Assembly (NCBI GenBank): GCA_965240325.2
Contig: OZ251234.1
Coordinates: 496,001-560,000, forward strand
Source of the DNA: Rebecca billardiae RCC1528
Lineage: Eukaryota > Haptophyta
Direction: 5' to 3'
DNA: 64,000 nt
Shown: in pieces, positions 42,000 to 51,432 of the stretch
How positions within the stretch are numbered: position 1 is the first letter of the stretch
Layout: each line of letters opens with the position of its first letter
Position numbers and translations under genes: made by a program
The notes under the pieces: model-generated
Database searches by the model: none
What the model was told of the DNA's origin: nothing
Seen by the model: only the letters and a program-made list of their open reading frames with translations

Positions 42000-44222
42000 A
42001 TGTCCTCGCGCACACGCGCCGTCGCGCTCGCATTGTTCGCCAGCCTCGCACTCGCGCTCGGTACCGACCCCGCCGCAGGAGGGGCACGCGTGCAGTTCAC
42101 CCTCGCCCTCCGTCGTGCGGGCCACCAGACGGATGCGGCCGAGCTCGCGCGCGTTGCGGCGAGCCGTCACTTCCTCAGCCTGTCCGCCGCCGCCGAGCGG
42201 ATCGAGCTGAGCTGCTCGGCGGAGGCTGCCGCGCAGGAGCTGGGGCTGTACGAGGCCATCGGCTTTACTGTGGCCCGGCGCCTGCTCGGCGGGCGCTACG
42301 TCGTCCTCGAGGGCCCGCCCTCCAAGGCCAAGGTGCTTGAGCTGGTGTGCACCACCGCTCAGGCGTCCGGCACCGTCATCAAGAAGATCTCGTGTAACGG
42401 CACGCAGCCGAGCGCCGTGACGACCGGGTACTTCGAGACGTGGGCGCTGCCGAAGGTGGTCGACTTCGCGGCGGAGACCATCGAGGGCACGCCCATCCGC
42501 ACGGACGCAAACTGCATGGGCGCGCTCTTTGACCTGCGGCTGCTCGGCGCGGCGCCGAGCACGCCCGCGCGCCTCACCCACCCGCCACCGCTGGGCCTGG
42601 ACGAGCTGCCGGCGGCGTGCACCGCGGAGGCCGTCATTGGGAGTATCATGCGGTACAAGTCCGTCACGTGGCGTGCGATCGCCGACTCGTACGGCTTGAA
42701 CCCGACCTTCAACGCGTCGGCCGCGCGCGCGCGCATCGGGCTTGTCGAGTCCTCGGGCGCGCAGTTCGACCCGGCCGACCTGCTGTGCCTGCAGGCGCGG
42801 ACTGGCGCGGGGACGAGCGCGCGCGTGAGCGCGGTGTACACGGCGGACGGCGTCTCGAGCGGGCTGTGCACCAGCTGCGCTGGCTCCGGCGGCAACGAGG
42901 AGGCGGCGCTGGACGTGCAGGCTGCGCTCACCGTCAACCAGCACGCGGACGGCGAGTTTGCGAGCCTTGGGTACGGCCTCACGATTAGCGAGATGGGGAG
43001 CGGCTTCGCCACGGCGCTCGTGGAGTACGTGCACACGCTCGTCGAGCGCGACGCGGCGGCGGAGCCGACGCCCGACTTCCTCTCCATCTCGTTTGGCTCG
43101 CCCGAGGGCTACGACGCCGGCGCCGAGCCGTTCGGCCCCACGCCGGGCTACACCGTGACCGAGGGGCAGAAGGAGGCGCTGCGCGCGGTCTGCGACGAGC
43201 TGTACATGCTCGCGCTCGCGGGGATCACGACGCTCACCTCGAGCGGCGACGGCGGCTGCTCGGGCGCGAAGGGCGGCAAGCGCAGCTACGCGTGCAACGC
43301 GTACCGCGCCCAGTTCCCGGCGTCGTGCCCGTGGGTGACGACCGTGGGAGCGACCACCTTCAAGGCCGGGCTCGGCTGCCGCGAGTGCGAGGCGACTACA
43401 ATGTCGGACGGCCTCGAGAGCGCGAGCGGGGTGACGGCGACGATCACGAGCGGAGGCGGGATCAGCGATGTGTTCACGGCCGACGCCGGTTACAACTTCT
43501 CGTGGCAGCTCGGCAGCCCGGCGCCGCACGCGCGGACCTATCCGGACGTGGCTGCGGTCGGCGCCAACTTTGCCATCGTCTTTGGGGGCGTGGAGACCAT
43601 GGTGTTCGGCACGTCGATCTCGGCGCCCGTGATGGCCGGCCTGATCTCGCTCGCGTACACGGGCGAGCGCTTCGGCTGGATCAACCCGCTGCTGTACCGC
43701 GCGCACGCAGAGACGGCGGGCTCGGCCGCCCCTGCCTTCTACGACGTGACCGTCGGCAACAACGGCTGGGGCGAGCACGGCGCGCCGGCGTTCCCCGCCA
43801 ACCCGCGGCCGCAGAGTGCGTGCTTCAACCCCGCCGTGAGCTTCAACGCGACGGTCGGCTACGATCTGACCACCGGTCTGGGGACGCTCGGGCATGGCGC
43901 CGAGACGCTGCTCCGCAGGCTCAACCCTGGCCTCCCCGCCGAGCTCTTCGAGCCCTCCCTCATCCCCGCCCTGTCTGCGGCGCGCGCCGAGCCAGCTCCC
44001 CGCGGCCTGCCGGCGTCGCACGCGCAGTCTCACTCTCAGCCGCGCGCAGCCGGAGCGGCGGTCGGCGTGCTGGCAGGAGTCGGCATGGCCGCCGTCGCCC
44101 TTGGCGCCGTGGCCGTGGCCAGCAGCAAGCACTACGGGTGCGCGTACGGTCCGGCGCACCGCTCCGAAGACGCGAAAGGAGCCACGGCGGCAAGCCCCAC
44201 TCCGACTCGTGACCTGCTCTGA
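42000..44222 (+). CDS. S53 sedolisin (tripeptidyl-peptidase-like) with C-terminal membrane anchor
   Basis: This is a single exon of 740 residues. The ATG at 42000 opens a signal peptide (SSRTRAVALALFASLALALG); the frame continues upstream without an ATG that fits. A pro-kumamolisin propeptide spans about 30-200. The catalytic domain has the family's Ser-Glu-Asp set: Glu301 and Asp305 in NEEAALDVQ, oxyanion Asp417 in SSGDGGCSG, and Ser539 in FGTSISAPVMAG. A calcium-site-like GYDLTTGLGTLG lies near residue 622. Sedolisins act at acid pH in lysosomes, vacuoles or outside the cell; human TPP1 removes tripeptides. Here a helix near 683-703 (AVGVLAGVGMAAVALGAVAV) could anchor it in the membrane, which is not usual for the family. 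Its leader is the AT-rich 110 bp after the RND gene. Confidence 0.88.
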   Translation: MSSRTRAVALALFASLALALGTDPAAGGARVQFTLALRRAGHQTDAAELARVAASRHFLSLSAAAERIELSCSAEAAAQELGLYEAIGFTVARRLLGGRYVVLEGPPSKAKVLELVCTTAQASGTVIKKISCNGTQPSAVTTGYFETWALPKVVDFAAETIEGTPIRTDANCMGALFDLRLLGAAPSTPARLTHPPPLGLDELPAACTAEAVIGSIMRYKSVTWRAIADSYGLNPTFNASAARARIGLVESSGAQFDPADLLCLQARTGAGTSARVSAVYTADGVSSGLCTSCAGSGGNEEAALDVQAALTVNQHADGEFASLGYGLTISEMGSGFATALVEYVHTLVERDAAAEPTPDFLSISFGSPEGYDAGAEPFGPTPGYTVTEGQKEALRAVCDELYMLALAGITTLTSSGDGGCSGAKGGKRSYACNAYRAQFPASCPWVTTVGATTFKAGLGCRECEATTMSDGLESASGVTATITSGGGISDVFTADAGYNFSWQLGSPAPHARTYPDVAAVGANFAIVFGGVETMVFGTSISAPVMAGLISLAYTGERFGWINPLLYRAHAETAGSAAPAFYDVTVGNNGWGEHGAPAFPANPRPQSACFNPAVSFNATVGYDLTTGLGTLGHGAETLLRRLNPGLPAELFEPSLIPALSAARAEPAPRGLPASHAQSHSQPRAAGAAVGVLAGVGMAAVALGAVAVASSKHYGCAYGPAHRSEDAKGATAASPTPTRDLL

Positions 44223-44525
44223 AAGTACGCGCGTCGTCTCAGACTCAGAGTCTATAGTCGCGATCATCATCGTCAGACGACAGCATATATATCCTGCCTA
44301 TATAAGCAGATTCTAAGCAGACCGCTAAGACGACGATAGACAAGGTGACGACGCGGCCCCGACGGCGGGCATCAAGTATCAACGCCGGGCCCGAGACGAC
44401 TTCGGACTTGACACTTGTGACCCATCACGGCCCCGGCGGCCCGTCTGATCACGTCTGGCACGACTCTGATACTTCAGAGCGCGCTCTCCGCAGCTCTGAC
44501 GAACCGCAGCCTGCTGCGAGCATCA
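44223..44525. other. Spacer between convergent genes
   Basis: The spacer lies between the sedolisin and EF-hand gene ends. It includes TATA-like runs at 44284-44306 that face no gene and are more likely 3'-end AT-rich sequence. Confidence 0.5.
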
Positions 44526-46469
44526 TCAGTAGTAGAACTCGTGCACGCCGTCGTCCGCAGCCGGCAGCGGGTTGGTGTACCCGAGATAGATGCGCCTGCG
44601 CGCGTGCAGCTCGCGACCCATGTGGATCGTGTCCGACCGGATCGGGCCGTTCTCGAGCGTGCTCGCGCGCATGTCGCGCCACGCCTGCATGCGCGCGTGC
44701 ATCTGGTGCCGCGCCTTGCGCTCGTCCCAGCCCGGCCGCTCGTACTTGGCCGCGCCGACGCGCACGCCGCCCGCCGAGGCGGAGGCGCGCATCGCCTCCG
44801 CGTACGCGCTCTCGCGCTGCCGCGGCGCACCCGCGCCCGCACCCAGCTGCTCGAGGGCGGGAAGCACCTTGCTGCCCGCGCCGCGGCCGGGCACCCTGCG
44901 CGCCGGCAGCGCGGCATGCAGCTCGCCCCTGCTGCCCAGCGTGTGCACCGCGAGCGCGCGAGCCCCCGGGTGCCCCGGCACCGCGACCTCCTGAATCGCA
45001 CCGGCGAACGGCTCGCGGCCGATTGGGCGCGTCAGCTCGTCCCCGCGGGCGAGGACAATCCGCGGCTGCAGCGGCGGCTGCTCCGTCCTCACGTGCAGCG
45101 ACGTGCTCACCGGCATGCCGCTCAGCGTGGTGCGCGCGCCGGCGGAGGCGGCCGCCGGGCCGCCGCTCGCTGTGGCGCGGTGCCGCACCGCCGGCCTGCG
45201 CTGCGTGATCCGGAACTTGGGCGGCGGCAGCCGCGAGTCCGTCGAATCCCAAAGCCCGTCCGCGCCGCCCGCGTCGACCGTCGAGGTGGCCGACATGAGC
45301 AGCGGCGGCTGCTTGGCGCCAGAGCCGCCCGCGGCGCTCCCGACGCCGTCCGCCGCGGCTAGGTCGCCGTAGGACCCGGCATCCTCCTCCTCGTCGTCGT
45401 CCGACGCGGGCTCGAGGCCGAAGCCCGCGTTCGCCGCAGAGCTGCCGGGCGGCGCCGCGTCAGCGACCGCCGGCGCGCCGCCCGGCGGGCGCGCCTCGCC
45501 CTCGCTGCCTGCCGCGTTCTCGTCGGCCGCAGCAGCCGCCGCGCCGTCGGCGCTCGTGCCGTACCACCGCTTCTCGTAGCCCTGCCGGTAGCGCAGGTAC
45601 TCCGCGTACGCGTCGCTGTACGCGCTGAACGTGTCCCAGAACACGCCCGTGCGCTTGGGCTCCTCGCCCGCCTCCTGCGCCGAGCGCGGCGTCTGCGTGC
45701 CCGACACGTCGGAGCGCGCGGAGTGCTCGGATGCGGGCTGCTTGGGCGACTTGGGCGAGGGGGGCGCGAGGTCCGCCGCCTGACGGTCCACGTGCACCGA
45801 GAGCTGGCCCTTCCCCGTCGTGCTCCCGCGCCGCCCCTCCGCCTGCTCGTCCTTGAGCATGCGCGAGAAGCGGTTCTGCACGCGCGCCTCGGCCTCGGGG
45901 TCGGCCGGCTTGGCGCCCGAGGCGTTGACGGTTCGGCGCACGTCGTACGCGCGGGCCATGAGCGGGAAGATGTCCAGGAACGAAGGCCCCTCCACGTCCG
46001 TCGTCGTCGCCTTCAGGTTCGACCGAAACTGCTTGGCCATGATGATCTGAACGAACTCGTCAAAGTCAATCTCTCCGTTGCCGACGCCCGTGTCGTCGTC
46101 GACGGCGCGCACGAGGCCGCGGAGGCCGCGCAGCTTCTTTGCGGGCTCCACGTCCACGCCAAGGAGCGCCAGCGCGTCGTTCAGCTCCGAATGGTCGATC
46201 GTCCCCGAGCCGTTGGTGTCGATTGTGTCGAAGCACTTCTTCAGCTCAATGCGCTTGCGCCGTGAGAGCCGCCGCTTGACGGCGTCCGCCTTGCCATGGT
46301 TGAGCAGCCAGTACACCACGGACCGGTCGTTCACGAAGTGCACGTCAGCCCCTTCGAGATCCTCCCCCGAGTCGCTCGCAAACTCGCCCTCGGCCGTCGG
46401 GTCATCCTCCCCGAGGCCGTCATGGAGGAGCTCCATGCTGCTTGTCCGGACCCGAAACCGACAGGGCAT
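44526..46469 (-). CDS. EF-hand calcium-binding protein with long disordered tail
   Basis: This is a single exon of 647 residues with a true ATG at 46469. Helix RRKRIELKKCFDTI leads into a canonical EF loop, DTNGSGTIDHSE (residues 84-95). A second loop runs from Asp124 to Glu138 (DDDTGVGNGEIDFDE), three residues longer than the 12-residue standard, as in some flagellar EF-hand proteins. Two hands in tandem form a calcium-binding lobe (about 65-145). After residue 160 the chain is mostly low complexity. A conserved-looking block (FWDTFSAYSDAYAEYLRYR, about 290-308) and a C-terminal block with MHARMQAWRDMRAS (about 600-613) may be partner-binding helices. The C-terminus ends with aromatic residues (EFYY). 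Function is unknown beyond calcium response; a cytoskeletal or flagellar role is only a guess. The upstream neighbour on the same strand ends 174 bp away. Confidence 0.75.
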   Translation of the reverse strand: MPCRFRVRTSSMELLHDGLGEDDPTAEGEFASDSGEDLEGADVHFVNDRSVVYWLLNHGKADAVKRRLSRRKRIELKKCFDTIDTNGSGTIDHSELNDALALLGVDVEPAKKLRGLRGLVRAVDDDTGVGNGEIDFDEFVQIIMAKQFRSNLKATTTDVEGPSFLDIFPLMARAYDVRRTVNASGAKPADPEAEARVQNRFSRMLKDEQAEGRRGSTTGKGQLSVHVDRQAADLAPPSPKSPKQPASEHSARSDVSGTQTPRSAQEAGEEPKRTGVFWDTFSAYSDAYAEYLRYRQGYEKRWYGTSADGAAAAAADENAAGSEGEARPPGGAPAVADAAPPGSSAANAGFGLEPASDDDEEEDAGSYGDLAAADGVGSAAGGSGAKQPPLLMSATSTVDAGGADGLWDSTDSRLPPPKFRITQRRPAVRHRATASGGPAAASAGARTTLSGMPVSTSLHVRTEQPPLQPRIVLARGDELTRPIGREPFAGAIQEVAVPGHPGARALAVHTLGSRGELHAALPARRVPGRGAGSKVLPALEQLGAGAGAPRQRESAYAEAMRASASAGGVRVGAAKYERPGWDERKARHQMHARMQAWRDMRASTLENGPIRSDTIHMGRELHARRRIYLGYTNPLPAADDGVHEFYY

Positions 46470-46643
46470 TTCTCATTGTCAGTCCGGCTCAGCCGCTCAG
46501 GGAGTCTTCAGGGGTCTTTTGACTTTTCACTCTTTTGAGTCTTTCTGACAACTATTGTACAGCCCAAGCAAGACAGTGCCCAACTCCAACCAGGTTCAAG
46601 CGCATGCCAACTTCGACTGGCCGCAGTGGAGCACTCCGAGACG

Positions 46644-47543
46644 CTAGAGTTGCGAGCCGTCGGAGTCATACGATGAGGCCACCACCGCGGCCCACGACGC
46701 GAGCTCGTCGAGGCAGCGCTGGCGCGGCCTCGGCACCCGTCCACCCGAGAGGCAGCCGGCCAGATGCAGCGCCAGGTCGCCCGGGCGGTGGTTGCTCGGG
46801 TAGCTGTTGAGCTCGCGCTGCGGCACGTGCGCGACCGCGCGCGCGCCGCCCGCCGACGTGAGCGGCGAGGAGAGCACGTGCGCGAAGGCGGCCTGGTCGC
46901 CGTGCCGCGTGGTGCGCACGGAGCCATCGTCGATGAGGAACTGCGTGGCGTTCCACACCGCGTCGAGGAACTCGTCCGACCACGGCGATGCGCGCAGCAG
47001 CCAGACGCCGTTGTTGATGGAGCGGCCGCCTGACGCGCTGTCGCGCGTGATGATCAGGCTCGCGTGCGGATCGGCGAGGGCCCGCGCGGTGTGTGCGTGC
47101 GCGGCGTCCGTGAGCGTTGCGCGCAGGTTGGTGATCACCACGTCGGCGTCCGTCCACATCACCCACTCGTGGCCCCGGCGCAACACCTCGCGTGCGGCCA
47201 GCACCTTGGTCCAGGACGCGGGGCGGGCGCAGTCGACAGAGCGCGAGTCGAGGACGTAGAGCCACAGGCCGTGGCGCCGGGCGTAGGCGCGCTTTGTTGG
47301 GAGCGAGATGGCGGCGAAGTCCTCGAAGGCCGCGTCGTGCGCGGTCACCAGGGCCAGCGAGCGCTGATCGCGGCCGCGCACGAGGACCTCGGGCGGCGCA
47401 CGCGCGTCGCCGTCGCCCGTGCAGTTGGCGGCGGGCTTGCGCCGGCGCGTAGGGAGCCAGGCCGGCGGGATCCACAGCGAGGCGATGAGCACGACCTCGA
47501 GGAGGGCCAGAAGCCCGATCGTCCAGCGGGCAAAGCGTGACAT
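46644..47543 (-). CDS. GT34-like (galactosyl/xylosyltransferase) type II membrane protein
   Basis: This is a single exon of 299 residues with a true ATG at 47543. A signal anchor (about 8-28; LLALLEVVLIASLW) puts the catalytic part in the Golgi lumen. The catalytic core shows the GT34 (GMA12/MNN10) order: LALVTAHDAAFEDF, then ISLPTKRAYARRHG, WTKVLAAREVL, and EWVMWTDADVVITN with the metal-binding DxD at Asp132-Asp134. NNGVWLLRASPWSDEFLD and HGDQAAFAHVL follow, the expected acceptor-site segments. GT34 enzymes add galactose, mannose or xylose from nucleotide sugars to polysaccharides or glycoproteins. The length is close to the family minimum. It is divergent with the ASCC2-like gene across 85 bp. 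Confidence 0.8.
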   Translation of the reverse strand: MSRFARWTIGLLALLEVVLIASLWIPPAWLPTRRRKPAANCTGDGDARAPPEVLVRGRDQRSLALVTAHDAAFEDFAAISLPTKRAYARRHGLWLYVLDSRSVDCARPASWTKVLAAREVLRRGHEWVMWTDADVVITNLRATLTDAAHAHTARALADPHASLIITRDSASGGRSINNGVWLLRASPWSDEFLDAVWNATQFLIDDGSVRTTRHGDQAAFAHVLSSPLTSAGGARAVAHVPQRELNSYPSNHRPGDLALHLAGCLSGGRVPRPRQRCLDELASWAAVVASSYDSDGSQL

Positions 47544-47628
47544 CCATCGTGCGGCGGCCGGCTGATCGGCAGGTGAACGAAAGCCGGACTGGCCGGACTA
47601 GTTCTGGACACGCCGGGCTGTCACGGCC
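47544..47628. promoter_or_regulatory. Shortest divergent promoter in the window (85 bp)
   Basis: Start codons of the GT34-like and ASCC2-like genes face each other across 85 bp. Both transcripts must have very short leaders or overlap. The sequence is moderately GC-rich without TATA. Confidence 0.5.
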
Positions 47629-50151
47629 ATGTCTACGCAGCTCTTGCGCTTCCTGCCGGACGACAATGGCGGCGCGCACCTCCCCGTCGAGGCGCAGCTG
47701 CACGGCTCGCGCGTGGTGGGTGCGCTGAACGAGGACCTCGCCGAGCTCCTCGCCCTCGACGACCGCGCGTTCGCCGCGCGCGTGCGGGCGGATGCCACGA
47801 TCGCGTCCGCCGCGGCCTCGTTCTTGCAGCACCGCGCGCGCACGCCGCGGGTGGACGGCCCCTCGGCGGCCGAGGGCGTGGAGCTCGTGCAGCTTGACCG
47901 GCGCATGCTGCTGCTTCTCCTCCGACTGGCCGAGCTGCCCACACCCAGCGTGCCCGCGAGCGCCGCACAAGCGCTCGACGTCGCGGCTGTCTTTGGGCTG
48001 GCCGAGCCGGAGCGCGCGCGGCACGTGATCGCGCGCGCGCTGCAGCTCAGCCCGGGGCTGGCGCGCGAGCTCGCGGCGGCGCTAGAGCTGGCGGCGGACG
48101 CCGTGCAGTCCGCGCTCGCGCGCATCCCCGCGCGCCCGAGCAGCCGCGCGCCAATCGAGCCGGAGGGCGCGCACGCGGTCGCACTGGCGCTCGAGGTGGC
48201 GTGCACAGCGCACGCGCTCGCGCTCGCTCTCGCAGGCGCGGCGTGGCTGGAGGCGCAGCTGCTGCCGGCGGACGGCGTGCCGGGCCCGCTGGTGCTCGCG
48301 CTCGGGCGCGCGTACGCCCCGTGCCGCGCGCTCGCCGCAGCCGCGCCGGGCACGGCGGCGGCCAGCGACGCGCGCGCCGCGTGCGCGCACACACTGCTGC
48401 TGCTCGAAGCCGCAGCGCTGCGCCCGGCGCGCGGCGCCGAGGCGGCCGACGAGGGCGTGGGCGGGGAGGGCGAGGGCGGCGCTGCTGCTGCCGCCACCGA
48501 GCACGGTGGCGACACGGGCCGTGGGCGCGGCCGAGGCCGGCGCGGCGGCGCGCGGGGCGGCGGCGGCGGCGGGCGGCGCGGCCGCCCACTGGCCGCCTCG
48601 TCCGAGCCGGGCGCGGGCGCGGCGGGCGCGGGCGCGTCCTCGGCCGCGGCGGCGGGCGCGGTGCGGCCGAACCAAGCGCTTGGCCAGCTGCTGCAGGCGC
48701 TGCCCGCGCCGGTGGCGGCCGACGGCCCTCCGGGCCTCGCGCCGCCGAGCGACCGGCCGCACCCGCTGCGCGCCGACCTGCGCGCTGCGTTCCCAGCGGC
48801 GCTCGGCGCCGCCCTCGGCGAGGGCGGCGGCGGCGGCGGCGCGGCGGTCGGCGCCGGCGGCGCCGCGCCGCCTTCGCCGCGCACGCGCGCGCGCATCGCC
48901 GAGGTGCGCGAGATGATGCCGCACCTGGGCGACGGGTACGTGCGCGCGTGCCTCCACGCGCACGGCGGCGACGCGCACGCCACGCTCAACGCTCTGCTCG
49001 AGGGCCAGCTCCCCGCGGCACTCGCAGCGCTCGATCCGGCGCTGGGCGAGTGGGCGCCACCCGCCGCGCCGCCGCCCGCCGGCGCGGCCGCGGCGCGCGC
49101 GCCGCCGCTGCCGCCGGCGCCGTCGGACGGCGAGCGCGGCGGGCGGTGGCAGCGCTCGGACGCGGCACTCACCCGCGAGCTGCTGGACGAGCGCTCCGCC
49201 GCCTCCGGACGGCTGCTCCCGCGCGCGCTCCTGCGAGTCCTGGAGCTGGAGGAGGAGCTGCGCTACGACGACGATTTTGACGAAACGCTGCAGGATGGCG
49301 GCTCCGCCGGAGGCGCGGTCTCGTTCGAGCTGCCGAGCGCGGAGACGCTCGTGGTGGCGGAGGAGGCGGGCGCGGCGCGGCGCGCGCCGCGCGGCCCCGA
49401 CGCGCCAGCCGGCGGCCGCGCCGACGGCGGCCGCGAGCCGCGCGCCGCCCCCGCGCCGTCCGCCGCCGCCGCGGGCCCTCAGAGCGTGGCGGAGTGGCTT
49501 GGCGCGATCGGCCTCCCCGCGCACAAGTACGCGCCGATGCTCGAGCGCGTGGGCTGCACGCGGATCGAGCTCGTCCCGAGGCTGAGCGAGAGCAAGCTGC
49601 GAGCCGCCGGCGTGACGGACGAGCGCCACCGCGCCAAGCTCGTCGCGAGCGCGCACAGGCTGGGCCAGCGGCAGGGCGGGGCGCTTGTTGTCGTCGCGCC
49701 CGCGGACGGCGCGGTGGGCGGGCGCGGCGCCGGCGCGGGCGCGCGCGCCGAGGAGGAGGAGGACTACTTCCGCGCGACCCGGCTGCACTTCGACCCGAGC
49801 CAGCGCGCGTTTTGGGCGGAGGACGGCTCGAATGAGAGCGAAGTGCGCACAGCGCTGCCACCGGCGATGCCGCCGAGCGGTGCCGCGCGCGCCGCCGGCG
49901 GTGCTGAGGCGGAGGGCGCGGAGGACACAGCATCGCATGGAACGGCGGCGGGCAGGGGCGGGCGCGGGCGCGGCCGGGGCGCGGGCAGAGGCGCGCGCGG
50001 CGAGGCCGGCGGCGCGCGCGGCGGGCGCGATGGCGGGCGCGCCAACCCGCGCTTCGAGCGCGAGCGCAAGTCCCACGGGCAGCGGCAACGCGCGGCCGCC
50101 AAGCAGCAGGGTCGCGGCGGCGGCGGCGGCGGCGGCGCGCCTGGCAGCTGA
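47629..50151 (+). CDS. ASCC2-like CUE-domain protein with an added SAM domain
   Basis: This is a single exon of 840 residues with a true ATG at 47629. Residues about 1-270 are helical, as in the N-terminal half of ASCC2. A CUE domain (about 422-468; RARIAEVREMMPHLGDGYV, then ATLNALLEG) binds ubiquitin. It is followed by an acidic strand (LRYDDDFDETLQDG) where ASCC2 has a similar DDEYDDTYD segment, and the protein ends in an RG-rich basic tail (NPRFERERKSHGQRQR). ASCC2 recruits the ASCC helicase complex to ubiquitinated sites in ribosome quality control and alkylation repair. Residues about 618-680 form a SAM domain (VAEWLGAIGLPAHKYAPML, LSESKLRAAGV), which I do not know in animal ASCC2. Composition is strongly Ala/Gly-biased between domains. 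If it is not ASCC2, it is at least a CUE-SAM ubiquitin adaptor. Confidence 0.7.
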   Translation: MSTQLLRFLPDDNGGAHLPVEAQLHGSRVVGALNEDLAELLALDDRAFAARVRADATIASAAASFLQHRARTPRVDGPSAAEGVELVQLDRRMLLLLLRLAELPTPSVPASAAQALDVAAVFGLAEPERARHVIARALQLSPGLARELAAALELAADAVQSALARIPARPSSRAPIEPEGAHAVALALEVACTAHALALALAGAAWLEAQLLPADGVPGPLVLALGRAYAPCRALAAAAPGTAAASDARAACAHTLLLLEAAALRPARGAEAADEGVGGEGEGGAAAAATEHGGDTGRGRGRGRRGGARGGGGGGRRGRPLAASSEPGAGAAGAGASSAAAAGAVRPNQALGQLLQALPAPVAADGPPGLAPPSDRPHPLRADLRAAFPAALGAALGEGGGGGGAAVGAGGAAPPSPRTRARIAEVREMMPHLGDGYVRACLHAHGGDAHATLNALLEGQLPAALAALDPALGEWAPPAAPPPAGAAAARAPPLPPAPSDGERGGRWQRSDAALTRELLDERSAASGRLLPRALLRVLELEEELRYDDDFDETLQDGGSAGGAVSFELPSAETLVVAEEAGAARRAPRGPDAPAGGRADGGREPRAAPAPSAAAAGPQSVAEWLGAIGLPAHKYAPMLERVGCTRIELVPRLSESKLRAAGVTDERHRAKLVASAHRLGQRQGGALVVVAPADGAVGGRGAGAGARAEEEEDYFRATRLHFDPSQRAFWAEDGSNESEVRTALPPAMPPSGAARAAGGAEAEGAEDTASHGTAAGRGGRGRGRGAGRGARGEAGGARGGRDGGRANPRFERERKSHGQRQRAAAKQQGRGGGGGGGAPGS

Positions 50152-50438
50152 TGAGGGTCCACGTGCTAAGGTGGCTGAGACTTCGAATAAGCATATTCAT
50201 CGTCATCAGACTGCGCATCTAATGGCAGCGGCCATGACTCCGCGTGTGTGACTGTGTCGTGTCTCACGGACCGGACCGGATCGTCATCATAATTCATATA
50301 TAATTATTCTAAGTAGATAGATGATACGAGTGCCGTTAGGACGCGATGAACGGATATATGATCGGCTACGCCGATCTTCGGGTAGTGAACAACGAAGTTG
50401 AGGGCGCACGGCCCTAGTGGCTAGTCACCATCACGCAG
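50152..50438. other. AT-richer spacer
   Basis: This spacer lies between the convergent ends of the ASCC2-like gene and the uncertain small gene. It has TA-rich sequence at 50288-50330. No gene is supported. Confidence 0.4.
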
Positions 50439-51201
50439 CTAGTGAGCTTGTGAATGTGAGCAGCAGCCGCGGCTTGTGACGACACGGTCGGACGCGGACG
50501 GTCGGACGGTGCCGGTGCGGCGGGGGCAGCGGCGGCGCGACGGCGTCGGCGGTGGCGCGCTCGTACAGCGTCTGCAGCACGTGCGCAGCGTGACTGCGTG
50601 TGCAGCAGCGCGCCGCTCAGCTCCCGCCGCTCCACGCCGCCGCAGCGGCGCGCGCGGCGCGCGCCCGCCTCGGCCGCGGCCGCGCCCGCCACCAACCATC
50701 CGTCGCGCCGCCGCCAGCTGCTGCGCCGTCGGTGACGGCGGCGGGTCGAGTGCAGAGAGGAGGTGGATGAGCCAGTGCAGCTCGGACTGCGTGACGTCCA
50801 CGTCCACCACCGCGTCCTCCTTCGCCACCGCCATCTCCTCCGCCCGCCCCGCCCCCCAGCGGCGGTCCCACCACTTAGTAGGCGGCGACCGCGGCCCGGC
50901 GCACGCCGCCGTGACGCCGCGGGCGCCCGGCGAGCGCTCGGATGACGAACCGGCTGGGCGGCAGCGTGGGCGGCGAGGCGACGCGCTCTCCGCCGCTGAC
51001 GGAGGAGTTGACGGAGGTCGTGCGCGCGAGGTCGGCGGCGGTGTGCGCGGCGGCGCTGGGCGAGTGCGCCAGCCTCTCGGGCAGCACATGCGCCACATGC
51101 CCCGCCGCGCGCCCGCCGCCGCCCAGGCTCCCGCGCTCGGCCGCGCGCCGCGCCGCCGCGCTGTCCGGATGGCGCACCTCCCTCGACTGCGCCGCCACCA
51201 T
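50439..51201 (-). CDS. Uncertain small gene, possible two-exon protein of unknown function
   Basis: A true ATG at 51201 opens a 99-codon exon (50905-51201). A GTGCGCC donor at 50904 and an AG at 50838 would join it in phase to 50439-50837, giving 231 residues. The join brings in the best-looking segment, VDVTQSELHWLIHLLSALD, preceded by acidic AVAKEDAVV, which reads like real protein. The first exon has a patterned stretch (TSVNSSVSGGERVASPPT). The acceptor is GAG rather than the usual GCAG, and the C-terminal 80 residues are Arg/Ala/Pro-rich and may be composition only. No family is recognised. Non-coding GC-rich DNA is the main alternative. Confidence 0.3.
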
Positions 51202-51432
51202 CGCCCTCGCTCCCTGCAGTCGCCGCCCCCGCCGCCTGCCGTGACGCGCTCGCCGCGCGCCGTTCAGGCGGCACTCGCGGGCGGCGGCGTCGGCTGAGAG
51301 CCGGCGGCGGTGACGCGCGGGCGGCCGCCGCTGGCGAGGGTGAGGACGGGCATGCCGTTCGGCGCGCCTCCCTCGTCCGTGCCGCCACCACCGCCCTCGC
51401 TCCCTTCAGCCGCCGCCCCCGACGCCTCCGCC
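51172..51432. repeat. Diverged local duplication at the 5' end of the small gene
   Basis: A segment of about 60 bp at 51179-51239 (with cgccctcgctccctgcagtc) recurs at 51369-51432 with scattered changes, about 190 bp away in the same orientation. The first copy contains the start codon of the uncertain small gene. Confidence 0.5.

Noticed and set aside
44299-44306. TATATAAG element
   Set aside because: It lies between two converging gene ends and faces no start codon, so it is probably 3' AT-rich sequence.
50476-51297. A 273-codon plus-strand frame
   Set aside because: It is Arg/Pro/Ala-rich without motifs and opposite the slightly better minus-strand candidate.
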